64,000 nt of DNA, from positions 2,542,001-2,606,000 of the forward strand of contig NZ_CP074405.1 of assembly GCF_018388445.1 (NCBI RefSeq), in the 5' to 3' direction. Under the pieces are notes generated by a model. It saw only the letters and a program-made list of their open reading frames with translations, had not been told where the DNA came from and did no database searches. Source of the DNA: Cellulomonas wangleii. Lineage in GTDB: Bacteria; Actinomycetota; Actinomycetes; Actinomycetales; Cellulomonadaceae. This document shows, piece by piece, positions 45,067-53,270 of the stretch (positions are counted from its first letter, which is position 1; each line of letters begins with the position of its first letter). The translations under genes and the position numbers were made by a program.

Positions 45067-47175
45067 TCACAGGTAGAAGTGCTCGGCGATGACGCCGATG
45101 GAGGCCAGGTGCAGCACCGCGACCCCGGCGACGAGCACGCCCGCGGCGACGGTCGCGGTGGACGCGGCACGCCGGAACCTCTGCGCGAGCAGGACCGGCA
45201 GCGCGAGCAGCGCCGGCGCCGCCAGGAGGACGTACCGGCCCTGGAGCAGGTCCGTGCGCCCCGAGGAGGCGAAGAACAGGTACTCGATCAGGTACATGCC
45301 GCCCACGGCGCTCGCCGCCGCGACCGCGCACAGCAGGATGTAGGCGTCCAGGCGGCGCGCCTCCTCGTCCCGGCGTCCGCGCTGGCGCACGACCATGACG
45401 ACCCAGACCACGAGGGCGACGGCGACCGCCACGTAGACCCAGAAGATCACCGTGTACATCAGCTCGGGCAGCGGGGTGTTGACCCACCCGAAGACGCCCC
45501 AGTACTGCCGGATCCACAGCCCGCGGGCCTCCTCCAGCGCAGGGTCGTACTGCGTGGCCAGGTACGTGATCAGGTCGCGCGCCCCGTCGTCGGGCGTCTC
45601 CGGGAAGCCGAGCCCCGGGTCGACGCCCAGGACCCGCGACGCGACGAGCCAGGTGCCGTACGTGAGGGCGACGCCCACGAGGGCCAGCAGCGGCTCGACG
45701 ACGTACGTCCGCACGTCCCGGACCCGGTGCCGCACCTTGCCGAGCAGCCACCCGGTCGCGACGGCCACCACGACGATCGCGGCGAAGGGCTTGCCGAGCG
45801 CACCGCACCCGGCCGCCACGCCGGCGCCGAACATGACCCAGGGGGCACGTGCGGAGCGCACGAGCCGCGCCGCCAGCCACAGCGCCGCGAACCCGGACGC
45901 GATGACCCAGGCGTCGTTGTTCACGATGGCGAACTGGTGGGCGAGCATGGGTTGGAGGGCGACCGCCACCGTGAGCAGGGCCTGCGGCGCGCGCCGTCCG
46001 GGGAAGAGCTCACCGGCGAAGCACCAGGCGAAGACGATCGCGAGCGCACCGAGGGCCACGGACCACAGCCGGATCGCGTGGACCTGCTCGACGGTGTCGT
46101 CGGGGGCCAGCGCGTACGCGATCGCGGCGGGCCCGTAGTACGCCGGTGGGTACGAGGCGGCGGGTGCGGTGCCGTCGGAGCCGACGCCCACCTCGGCGTC
46201 CCGCTCGCGCAGCTCCTCGACCGCGTCGTCACCGTAGTCCGGCCGGTCGGTGGGGCGGTGCGCCGAGACGTTCATGGCCTCCGAGGCCACCTTGAGCGAC
46301 TGGGAGTAGGGCCCGTACCGCACCTCCTCCGTCGCCCAGTTGGGCAGGCGCCCCTCCTCGGCCATGAACTGGACGTTGGCGAAGTGCGCGCCCTCGTCCA
46401 TGCCCTGCAGCGGCGGGATGAGCGCGGTCCACAGCAGCCCTCTCACCACCACCAGCGCCACGACGGCGACCAGGCCCCAGCGCGGCCGCCGCACGAGCAG
46501 CACGATCGCCCCCGCGAGCGCCAGCCCCAGCAGGGCCACGCCGACCGGGGAGCCCCACGGCCCGGAGTAGTCGTCCATCCGGTCCAGGACGAGACCGATG
46601 CGGCCGACTGCCGGCGCCTCCTCCCCGTAGCGGGTGATGTACGCGGCGTCCCCGCCGCGCGTGTCCCACACCGACGGCCCGACGACGCTCCCGGGGGTGA
46701 TGGAGAGCGTGACGTCGTACGTCTTTCCCGCACTGTCCTCGATCGGGTCGACGCTGACCACCGGGTTCGCCGCGTTGTCCACGAGGCTGTCGCACGGGAT
46801 CTCCGAGGTGCCGAGGACCTCGTCCCCCTCCTCGAGCGTGGCGACGAGCGTGCACTCGATCGAGTCCAGGTACGTCGCGAGGACGACGTCGACGCGACTG
46901 AGGCCGTCCTCCTGCGCGAGGACGGAGAAGCTCTCCTCCTCACCGGGCAGGATCGCCGGGAGCGGCTCGGTGAGGACGATGTGCTCGGTCACGTCCGCGC
47001 GGACGGCCTCGGTGGGCTGCAGCAGCGCGGCGACACCCGCCAGGACCACGAGGAGCGCACCCAGCGCGGCCGGCCACCACCGCCGGCGTCGCGGTACGGG
47101 TGCGGCGGCAGCGCCTGCGTCCGCGTCCGACGCCAGGTCCGCCCTGTCCGCAGTCCGGCCTGCGACCTCGTGCAC
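45067..47175 (-). CDS. DUF2142 polytopic membrane protein (GT-C-like)
   Basis: The 702-residue protein has a basic N-terminus, TM1 at about residues 34-54, a first external domain of about 150 residues with two Cys (SIECTLVATL, IPCDSL), then about ten membrane helices with the family segment IPPLQGMDEGAHFANVQFMAEEG, where the acidic residues resemble GT-C active sites, and ASYPPAYYGPAAIAYALAP. DUF2142 proteins are often in surface glycan loci. The GTG at 47175 follows GAGGAG. It is divergent from the GT2 gene at 47283. Confidence 0.85.
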   Translation of the reverse strand: MHEVAGRTADRADLASDADAGAAAAPVPRRRRWWPAALGALLVVLAGVAALLQPTEAVRADVTEHIVLTEPLPAILPGEEESFSVLAQEDGLSRVDVVLATYLDSIECTLVATLEEGDEVLGTSEIPCDSLVDNAANPVVSVDPIEDSAGKTYDVTLSITPGSVVGPSVWDTRGGDAAYITRYGEEAPAVGRIGLVLDRMDDYSGPWGSPVGVALLGLALAGAIVLLVRRPRWGLVAVVALVVVRGLLWTALIPPLQGMDEGAHFANVQFMAEEGRLPNWATEEVRYGPYSQSLKVASEAMNVSAHRPTDRPDYGDDAVEELRERDAEVGVGSDGTAPAASYPPAYYGPAAIAYALAPDDTVEQVHAIRLWSVALGALAIVFAWCFAGELFPGRRAPQALLTVAVALQPMLAHQFAIVNNDAWVIASGFAALWLAARLVRSARAPWVMFGAGVAAGCGALGKPFAAIVVVAVATGWLLGKVRHRVRDVRTYVVEPLLALVGVALTYGTWLVASRVLGVDPGLGFPETPDDGARDLITYLATQYDPALEEARGLWIRQYWGVFGWVNTPLPELMYTVIFWVYVAVAVALVVWVVMVVRQRGRRDEEARRLDAYILLCAVAAASAVGGMYLIEYLFFASSGRTDLLQGRYVLLAAPALLALPVLLAQRFRRAASTATVAAGVLVAGVAVLHLASIGVIAEHFYL

Positions 47176-47269
47176 GGCGAGCTCCTCTCCGGGCCCCCCG
47201 GTCGGGCGGGCACGGCGCACGATTCTCCCACACCGCGCGGTGCACACCGGTCAGCGGGCGGCCTCGGGC

Positions 47270-47275
47270 TAGACT
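47270..47275 (+). promoter_or_regulatory. -10 element of a probable leaderless promoter (GT2/DUF2304 pair)
   Basis: TAGACT lies 7 nt before the GTG at 47283, with no Shine-Dalgarno between. Confidence 0.55.
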
Positions 47276-47282
47276 CCCCGTC

Positions 47283-48017
47283 GTGCCAACGCCCGAAGAC
47301 CTTCTCGTCGTGCTGCCCGCGTGGAACGAGGAGATCACCCTTCCCGCCGTCCTCGGCGAGCTGCGCGACGCGATGCCGGGGACCGCCGTGCTGGTGGTGT
47401 CGGACGGGTCGACGGACCGCACCGCCGCGGTCGCACGCGAGGCCGGTGCCGCGGTGCTCGACCTGCCGATCAACCTCGGGGTCGGCGGAGCGATGCGCGC
47501 CGGCTTCAAGTACGCGCTCGCGAACGGCTACCGCCACGTGGTCCAGGTGGACGCGGACGGTCAGCACGACCCGACCGAGATCCCTCGCCTCGTCGAGGTC
47601 GCGGTCGCGGAGCGTGCCGACGTCGTCATCGGGGCCCGCTTCGCCGGTGCGGGCGCCTACCAGGCCCGCGGTCCGCGGCGCTGGGCCATGCGGGTGCTGT
47701 CCACGACGCTGTCGCGCCTGGTGGGCACGCGCCTCACCGACACCACGTCGGGGTTCAAGCTGTCCGGGCCGCGCGCCGTCGCGCTGTTCGCGGCCGAGTA
47801 CCCGGCCGAGTACCTGGGGGACACCATCGAGTCGCTCGTCATCGCCCACCGCGCGGGGCTCGTCGTCCGCCAGGCGCCGGTGGTCATGCGACCGCGCGCC
47901 GGCGGGGCACCGTCCCACAGCCCGTGGCGGGCCGGCGTGTTCCTCGCGCGGGCCGGCCTGGCCCTGGCCGTCGCGCTCTCGCGCCCGGCCCCGCGCCCCG
48001 TGCGGGCCGTCGCATGA
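47283..48017 (+). CDS. Family 2 glycosyltransferase, polyprenyl-phosphate sugar synthase type
   Basis: The 244-residue GT-A enzyme has LLVVLPAWNEEITLPAVLGEL, VLVVSDGSTDRTAAVA, LGVGGAMRAGFKYALANGYRHVVQVDADGQHDP (the DxD metal site DADG) and TDTTSGFKLSGPRAV, typical of dolichyl/decaprenyl-phosphate mannose or glucose synthases. Those enzymes supply lipid-linked sugars to GT-C transferases, of which two candidates are nearby. The stop overlaps the next gene (ATGA), a DUF2304 membrane protein, a well-known pairing that likely anchors the enzyme. Confidence 0.85.
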   Translation: MPTPEDLLVVLPAWNEEITLPAVLGELRDAMPGTAVLVVSDGSTDRTAAVAREAGAAVLDLPINLGVGGAMRAGFKYALANGYRHVVQVDADGQHDPTEIPRLVEVAVAERADVVIGARFAGAGAYQARGPRRWAMRVLSTTLSRLVGTRLTDTTSGFKLSGPRAVALFAAEYPAEYLGDTIESLVIAHRAGLVVRQAPVVMRPRAGGAPSHSPWRAGVFLARAGLALAVALSRPAPRPVRAVA

Positions 48018-48421
48018 GCGGCTACCTGTTCGCGGTCGCCCTCTCGGTGGTCGTGCTCGTGTTCATCGTGCAGCTGCTGCGCCGCCGTCGCCTCCGGGAG
48101 AAGTACGCGGGGATCTGGCTCGTCGTCTCGGCGGCGATCCTCGTGCTCGCGCTCTTCCCCGGCCTGGCCGTCGGGCTGGCGGACCTCGTCGGTGTCGAGA
48201 CGCCGTCGAACCTGCTCTTCGCGACGTCCCTCGGGGTCCTGCTGCTGGTCACCGTCCAGCTCAGCACCGAGGTCTCGGGGCTCGAGGAGGAGACCCGCAC
48301 GCTCGCCGAGTCGTCGGCGCTCCTCGCCCAGCGGCTCACGGACGTCGAGACCCGGCTCGCGCAGCAGCAGCGGGACGCGGCGGTCGTCGACCCGGCCGAC
48401 GACCGCGCGACCGACGCCTGA
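48014..48421 (+). CDS. DUF2304 membrane protein
   Basis: The 135-residue protein has three membrane helices (about residues 2-20, 33-52 and 68-84), the family segment RRRLREKYAGIWLVVSA and a C-terminal coiled coil (STEVSGLEEETRTLAESSALLAQRLTDVETRLAQQQ). DUF2304 proteins accompany GT2 polyprenyl-phosphate glycosyltransferases, as here. The ATG overlaps the GT2 stop. The coiled coil may hold the soluble transferase to the membrane, an inference. Confidence 0.88.
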   Translation: MSGYLFAVALSVVVLVFIVQLLRRRRLREKYAGIWLVVSAAILVLALFPGLAVGLADLVGVETPSNLLFATSLGVLLLVTVQLSTEVSGLEEETRTLAESSALLAQRLTDVETRLAQQQRDAAVVDPADDRATDA

Positions 48422-48430
48422 CCGTCCGGT

Positions 48431-48480
48431 CGGTCCGCGGGTCACCGTCGGTCCGCAGGTCGTCGTCGACCCGCGGACCG
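48431..48480. terminator. Hairpin region between the DUF2304 gene and the convergent glycosyltransferase
   Basis: Arms 48431-48443 and 48468-48480 pair perfectly over 13 bp with a 24-nt loop, starting 10 nt after the DUF2304 stop; more GC-rich inverted repeats follow to 48562. No gene is seen in 48422-48562. Confidence 0.6.
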
Positions 48481-48562
48481 TGCCACGCGGGCACCGCGCT
48501 CCCCCGCGGGTGCCGTCCGGGGCCGGTGCCGTCCGAGGGCTCGCCCGCGGACGGCGCAGGAC

Positions 48563-49447
48563 TCAGGGGGTGCGGCCGGGGAACATCTCGGGCGCCGTCC
48601 GCCCGGTGATCCCGTGCCGCACGCCGCGCAGCATGGTGCGCAGCCGCGCGAGCCGGGGCGGCTCGACGAGGGCGATCGTGATCGCCCAGTACACCAGGAT
48701 GGCGACGGCGGTCACGGCCCAGCGAGGATCACGCCGCCCGTGCTCGCGCAGCATGATCATCGTGTTGCGGGCGACCCAGTAGATCCGCCACGCCGCGTGG
48801 TGCGTCGCCCGGAACTTCAGCGGTCCCCAGCCGTACCACCGGGTCCCGCCGAGGCTGTGGTTGATGAGGATCCGCTTGTCCTGGACGACGCGGCGCCCGG
48901 CGGCGCGGACGCGCAGGCAGTACTCCTGGTCCACGCAGTCGACGAAGAAGTCCTCCCGGAACCCGCCCACGACCTCCATGACGGAGCGGCGCGCCAGCAT
49001 GCCCGAGGTGATGATCACCGCCATGTCGGCGACGTCGTCGCGCAGGCGCGTGCGCGGGTCGAGGTACCGGTCCTCCTGGGGGTCCCAGGGCGCAGGCCCG
49101 GCCAGCCCGATGCGGGGATCGTCGTCCATGAGCGCGACGAGCCCGTCGACGACCCCGGCGTCCAGCACGGAGTCCTGGTCCATGAACAGGACGAACTCGC
49201 TGTCGGGCGCCGCGGCGACCCCGCGGTTCAGGGCGACGGCGAGCCCGGCGTTGTGCCCGTTCGCGAGCAGGGTCAGCCGGTCGTCCGGCGTGAGGTACGC
49301 GTCGGCACCGGGCACGCCGGCGGGGGTGTTGTCGACGACGACGATCGCGTCGACCTGGTCGCGCACCGCCTGCACGACCTCCACGATGTGCGGGTCGGGG
49401 CGGTGCGCCGTCATCACGGCCACCACCCGCGTCGCCTGCTCAGCCAC
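48563..49447 (-). CDS. Family 2 glycosyltransferase, rhamnosyltransferase-like
   Basis: The 294-residue enzyme has VVAVMTAHRPDPHIVEVVQAVRDQVDAIVVVDNTP, EFVLFMDQDSVLDAGVVDGLVALM (the DQDS metal site of the RfbF/RfbN rhamnosyltransferase group), VGGFREDFFVDCVDQEYCLRVRAAGRRVV and a C-terminal hydrophobic region. The donor is probably dTDP-L-rhamnose or its 4-epimer, because rml-type genes are adjacent; the acceptor is unknown. The GTG at 49447 overlaps the SDR gene stop by 8 bp. Confidence 0.82.
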   Translation of the reverse strand: MAEQATRVVAVMTAHRPDPHIVEVVQAVRDQVDAIVVVDNTPAGVPGADAYLTPDDRLTLLANGHNAGLAVALNRGVAAAPDSEFVLFMDQDSVLDAGVVDGLVALMDDDPRIGLAGPAPWDPQEDRYLDPRTRLRDDVADMAVIITSGMLARRSVMEVVGGFREDFFVDCVDQEYCLRVRAAGRRVVQDKRILINHSLGGTRWYGWGPLKFRATHHAAWRIYWVARNTMIMLREHGRRDPRWAVTAVAILVYWAITIALVEPPRLARLRTMLRGVRHGITGRTAPEMFPGRTP

Positions 49448-50513
49448 GTCGATCAGCTCCCAGCACCTCGTCGATCCACGACGCCAGCCGCCGCAGACCC
49501 TCGTCGACCCCGACCCGGGGCGTCCAGTCCAGCACCTCGCGCGCCCGGCTCACGTCCGCCCAGGCGTGCCGCACGTCACCGGGGCGGAACTGCCCCGTCA
49601 CCTGCGGCTCCGGCGCGCCGTAGGTCTGCGCGACGATCCCGGCGGCCTGGGCGATGGTCCGCCAGGAGCCCGAGCCGATGTCGATGGGCTCGGGGCCGGG
49701 TGCCGGCACGCGCGTCGCCGCCAGGACGGCGTCGGCGACGTCGTCGACGATGACGAAGTCCCGGCGCACCTCCCCGTCCTCGTACAGCGGGATCGAGCGA
49801 CCCTCGCGCGCCAGCCGGCAGAACAGCGACATGATGCCCGTGTACGGGTTGATGAGCGACTGCCCCGGCCCGTACACGTTCTGCAGCCGCAGCACGACCG
49901 CCTCGACCCCGTGGGCGTCGGCCCACAGGGTCACGAGGTGCTCCTGCGCCAGCTTGGTCGCGCCGTACACGCTCGCCGGGGCGGGGGCGACCGTCGCGGC
50001 GGCCATCGGCACCGGCACGGCGCCGGGATGGTCCCACTCGCCGCGCTCGAGCATCGCCTGCGGGCGGGGTCCCGGGTAGTGCAGCGTGCCGTCCTGGCGG
50101 CGCCAGGCGCCCTCGCCGTACACGGCTCGGCTGCTGGTGAGCACGATGCGTCGCGGCAGCCGACCGGACCGGCGGAACGCGTCGAGCATCTCGCTGGTGC
50201 CGACGACGTTGGTCCGGGCGTGCCGGCTCGACTCGGTGAGCGACTGCCCCGTGCCCGTCTCCGCCGCGAGGTGCAGGACGGTGTCCGGCTCCACGTCGGC
50301 CAGCAGGGCGTCCCAGTCGGCGGCCGACGCGACGTCCCCCACGACGAGCTCGACACGCTCGTCCAGCGCGGCGGGCCGGAGCGGCTGCGGGTGGATCTGC
50401 GGGTGCAGGTTGTCCAGCACCACGACGCGGTCGAAGTCGTCGGCCAGACCCCTCGACACGGCGCAGCCGATGAAGCCGGCGCCACCCGTCACCAGACAGG
50501 TCCTCGTGCTCAC
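49440..50513 (-). CDS. NAD-dependent SDR epimerase, dTDP-L-rhamnose 4-epimerase-like
   Basis: The 357-residue extended SDR has GGAGFIG (residues 10-16), LTSSRAVYGEG with the catalytic Ser near 127, and the Tyr183-x3-Lys187 pair in SVYGATK. RmlB has Asp-Glu in the TDEVYG position; here that place reads SSRAVYG, so it is not the 4,6-dehydratase. LRLQNVYGPGQSLINPYTGI is a segment I associate with dTDP-L-rhamnose 4-epimerase (6-deoxy-L-talose formation), an assignment from memory that needs a search. The GTG at 50513 is preceded by AAGGTGG. It lies between two rhamnosyltransferase-like genes, which fits a modified rhamnose donor. Confidence 0.75.
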   Translation of the reverse strand: MSTRTCLVTGGAGFIGCAVSRGLADDFDRVVVLDNLHPQIHPQPLRPAALDERVELVVGDVASAADWDALLADVEPDTVLHLAAETGTGQSLTESSRHARTNVVGTSEMLDAFRRSGRLPRRIVLTSSRAVYGEGAWRRQDGTLHYPGPRPQAMLERGEWDHPGAVPVPMAAATVAPAPASVYGATKLAQEHLVTLWADAHGVEAVVLRLQNVYGPGQSLINPYTGIMSLFCRLAREGRSIPLYEDGEVRRDFVIVDDVADAVLAATRVPAPGPEPIDIGSGSWRTIAQAAGIVAQTYGAPEPQVTGQFRPGDVRHAWADVSRAREVLDWTPRVGVDEGLRRLASWIDEVLGADRRG

Positions 50514-50564
50514 AGGTGATCCACCTTCGTCTCGGTCGTGCGGTGTCCGCATCCGGCCGGTCGC

Positions 50565-51449
50565 TCAGCGACCGAGCGCGTGCCGCGCGAGGACGCGCGC
50601 CGCCGGCCAGTTGCGGCTGGCGGCGATCCCCGGCAGGAGCGTCAGGGCGTGCGCGCGCGACGTCAGACGTGCCCGCGCCGCCGCCTCGGCGCGACGCCAC
50701 CCGAGCGCGGCGGCGCGATCGGCGGCGACCTCGAAGTAGCGCGCCTCGTCGACGAACCGCGAACCGTCGAAGGCGCCCGACGCCGAGGCGCTCGAGCGGT
50801 GGCGGCGGTAGGAGAAGCACTCCGTGGGGACGTACAGCAGCGCGCCGCCGTCGAAGACGATGTCCATGACGATCGCGAGGTCCTGGATCATCGGGAATCC
50901 CTCGCGGAACCCGATCTCGAGCGACCGGCGCGAGATGAGCAGCGACGGCCAGTACAGCCAGTCCCCCGTCAGCAGGTTGGCGGCCAGGCGCTCACCGCGC
51001 AGCACGGTGGCCCCGTGCGCCCGCGGTCGCACGACCTCCTGCTTGACCCGGTCGACCAGCGGGCGCACCGGTCGCCCGTCGGCGTCGATCACGCGGACAC
51101 CCGGCTGGACCACCGCGACCTCGGGGTGGGCGGCCACGGCGTCACCGACCACGGCGAGGTAGTTCGGGTGCATCACGTCGTCGCACCCCAGGAAGACCAC
51201 CCAGTCGGCCCGGGCGTGCGCCAGGCACCGCCGGTAGTTCTCCGTGATGCCCTGGTTCGTCTCGTTGCGGTGGTACTCGACACGGGGGTCGTCGAGGGCG
51301 GCGAACCACTGCGCGACGGCCGGGTCGGGGTAGCAGTCGTCGACGACGACGAGCCGCCAGTCCTGCTCGGTCTGCGCACGCACGCTGTCGACGGCCTCGT
51401 ACAGGTACGCCGGCGGCCCCCAGTACGGCAGGAGGATGTCGATCGTCAT
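50565..51449 (-). CDS. Family 2 glycosyltransferase
   Basis: The 294-residue GT-A enzyme has MTIDILLPYWGPPAYLYEAVDSVRAQTEQDWRLVVVDD, TNQGITENYRRCLAHARADWVVFLGCDDVMHPNYLAVV with the DD metal motif, and the acceptor-side segment GFPMIQDLAIVMDIVFDGGALLYV. The C-terminus is basic and may touch the membrane. I chose the ATG at 51449; a GTG at 51464 with GAAG directly before it is the other choice. Sugar and acceptor are unknown. It runs in the same direction as the SDR and the DQDS transferase, with a 51-bp gap before the SDR. Confidence 0.85.
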   Translation of the reverse strand: MTIDILLPYWGPPAYLYEAVDSVRAQTEQDWRLVVVDDCYPDPAVAQWFAALDDPRVEYHRNETNQGITENYRRCLAHARADWVVFLGCDDVMHPNYLAVVGDAVAAHPEVAVVQPGVRVIDADGRPVRPLVDRVKQEVVRPRAHGATVLRGERLAANLLTGDWLYWPSLLISRRSLEIGFREGFPMIQDLAIVMDIVFDGGALLYVPTECFSYRRHRSSASASGAFDGSRFVDEARYFEVAADRAAALGWRRAEAAARARLTSRAHALTLLPGIAASRNWPAARVLARHALGR

Positions 51450-51611
51450 GGCGTGCGTGTGCACCTTCTTCCGGGCGGGGTGATCCGGCGCGTCGGACGC
51501 GGCAGGGAGCCGGTCACGTGTGCGGACGGCTCACCGGCGGGTGCCGTCGTGGGTGACGGGCCGCGACGGACGACCGGGACAATCTAGCAGCGGTCGCGCC
51601 GCGGTCGGCCC

Positions 51612-52460
51612 TCAGCCGGCGAGCACCGAGGCCGCGGCCTGCTCCCAGCGCTCGGCCCAGTCGCCGATCGGCTCGACGCCGACGCGGCGCAGCGCGTCGT
51701 GACCGAGCACCGAGTACGCCGGGCGGGGCGCCGGCCGGACGAAGGCCTCGCTGGTCGTGGGGCGCACGATCTGCGGGTCGAGCCCCGCGGACCCGACGAC
51801 GGTGCGCGCGAAGCCCCACCACGACGTGCTGCCCTGCGACGTGCCGTGGTAGGTGCCGGAGGGCACCCCGGCCTCGACGAGGCGCAGCACGAGACCCGCG
51901 AGGTCCACGGTCCACGTCGGCTGCCCGACCTGGTCGTCGATGACGTCGAGGCCGCCGCGCTCCGCCGCCGCACGCGCGATCGTGCGCGGGAAGCACGCGC
52001 CGTGGGCGCCGTAGAGCCAGGCCGTGCGGATCACCAGGTGGTCGGGGGTCTCGGCCCGGACCGCCCACTCGCCGGCCGCCTTGGTGCGGCCGTAGGCGGA
52101 CACGGGACGCATCGGGGCGTCCTCGGCGTACGGCTGGTCGGCGTCGCCGGCGAAGACGTAGTCCGTGGAGATTTGGACGAGCCGCGCCCCGACACGGCGG
52201 CACTCGCGGGCCAGGAGCCCGGGCGCCGTGCCGTTGAGCGTGAACGCGGCACCCTCCTGCTCCTCCGCGGCATCGACGGCCGTCCACGCGGCACAGTTCA
52301 CGACGACGTCGACGCCGTCGAACAGCTCGGGCGTGCGCTCCGGATGCGTGATGTCGAGCTCGTCGCGGTCCGACGCGACGACGTCGTGACCGGCGCGCGA
52401 GACCACCTCCACGAGGTCGGTGCCCAGCATCCCGTTCGCCCCGACGACCAGCCACCTCAC
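51612..52460 (-). CDS. rmlD: dTDP-4-dehydrorhamnose reductase
   Basis: RmlD reduces dTDP-4-keto-L-rhamnose to dTDP-L-rhamnose, the last step. The 282-residue protein has the NAD(P)-binding GANGMLG (residues 7-13), STDYVFAGDADQPYAE (98-113) and the catalytic Tyr123-GRT-Lys127 in SAYGRTKAAGE, then LYGAHGACFPRTI, all standard. The GTG at 52460 has AAGGGG 9 nt upstream; a longer upstream frame overlaps the divergent lipoprotein gene and is rejected. It is the first gene of a minus-strand run with three more glycan genes. Confidence 0.95.
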   Translation of the reverse strand: MRWLVVGANGMLGTDLVEVVSRAGHDVVASDRDELDITHPERTPELFDGVDVVVNCAAWTAVDAAEEQEGAAFTLNGTAPGLLARECRRVGARLVQISTDYVFAGDADQPYAEDAPMRPVSAYGRTKAAGEWAVRAETPDHLVIRTAWLYGAHGACFPRTIARAAAERGGLDVIDDQVGQPTWTVDLAGLVLRLVEAGVPSGTYHGTSQGSTSWWGFARTVVGSAGLDPQIVRPTTSEAFVRPAPRPAYSVLGHDALRRVGVEPIGDWAERWEQAAASVLAG

Positions 52461-52610
52461 GCTGCGCAACCCCTTCCACCACCGCCTCCCGGACGCTCCG
52501 CGGTGGCACCGCCCGCTGCACCACCGGGCTCGCCGCGGCACATATGCGGACGATCCGGGCGGCCGTGGCGACACGCCCGAGGACGGGTCCGGCTTCTCAG
52601 GCTCAGAGGT

Positions 52611-52616
52611 TAGCGT
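52611..52616 (+). promoter_or_regulatory. Candidate -10 for the lipoprotein / lysozyme-like pair
   Basis: TAGCGT lies 36 nt before the ATG at 52653, with GGAG about 10 nt upstream of the ATG. Transcription start near 52623 would give a leader of about 30 nt. No good -35 is visible. Confidence 0.35.
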
Positions 52617-52652
52617 GCGCAGGACCGCGCCCCTCGATCGGAGACCTGCCGC

Positions 52653-53270
52653 ATGCCTCGCACGCCCTCGACACCGGGGTGGGCGCCGGGCCGGGCCGCC
52701 ACCGGCCGCCGCGCCCACGCGTTCGCCGCCCTGCTCCTCGTCGGCACGCTCGCGGCGACCACCGGGTGCTCGACCGGGACCCCCGGCGACGGCGCCGCCA
52801 CCCCGGTCCCCACGGCGTCCACCAGCGCCTCCCCGTCGGCGGGCGACGAGCCCGCTGCGGGCACGACCCCCGGCGCGGACGACCCCGCGGGCACGGACCC
52901 CGAGGCGGGCGGCGCCGACGCGGGGACGGGTGACGGCACGGCGGACGGCCCGGACGCCGGGGCGGACCCCGGCACCGGCACGGTGCCGGTCGTGCTCACC
53001 ATCGCCGCCTGGGCGGGCGACCGCGCCGTGGTGTCCGGGTACGCCGAGACCGTCGAGAGCGGCGGTACGTGCCGCGCCACGCTCACGCGGCCCGGCACCG
53101 CCGACGTGGTGGTCGAGGCACCGGCGGTCCCCGACGTGGCGACGACGTCCTGCAGCATCGACGTGCCCGCCGCGCAGCTGACCGCCGGGGCGTGGACGGT
53201 GACGCTCCGGTACGTGTCGGGGGCGCACGAGGGCGCTGCCGAGCCGACCACGCTCGAGGTGCCGGCATGA
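52653..53270 (+). CDS. Secreted lipoprotein of unknown function
   Basis: The 205-residue product has a lipoprotein signal peptide (AHAFAALLLVGTLAATTGC, lipid-anchored Cys39), a Ser/Thr/Pro/Gly/Asp-rich disordered stretch of about 65 residues, and a C-terminal beta-sandwich-like domain of about 95 residues (VPVVLTIAAWAGDRAVVSGYAETVESGGTCRATLTR..., two Cys for a disulfide). I do not recognise the domain. Its stop overlaps the following lysozyme-like protein gene (ATGA), so both are made together and probably act at the same site on the cell surface. Confidence 0.7.
   Translation: MPRTPSTPGWAPGRAATGRRAHAFAALLLVGTLAATTGCSTGTPGDGAATPVPTASTSASPSAGDEPAAGTTPGADDPAGTDPEAGGADAGTGDGTADGPDAGADPGTGTVPVVLTIAAWAGDRAVVSGYAETVESGGTCRATLTRPGTADVVVEAPAVPDVATTSCSIDVPAAQLTAGAWTVTLRYVSGAHEGAAEPTTLEVPA

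Noticed and set aside
49440..50513. Calling the SDR RmlB (4,6-dehydratase)
   Set aside because: The Asp-Glu pair needed for dehydration is replaced by Arg-Ala in SSRAVYG.
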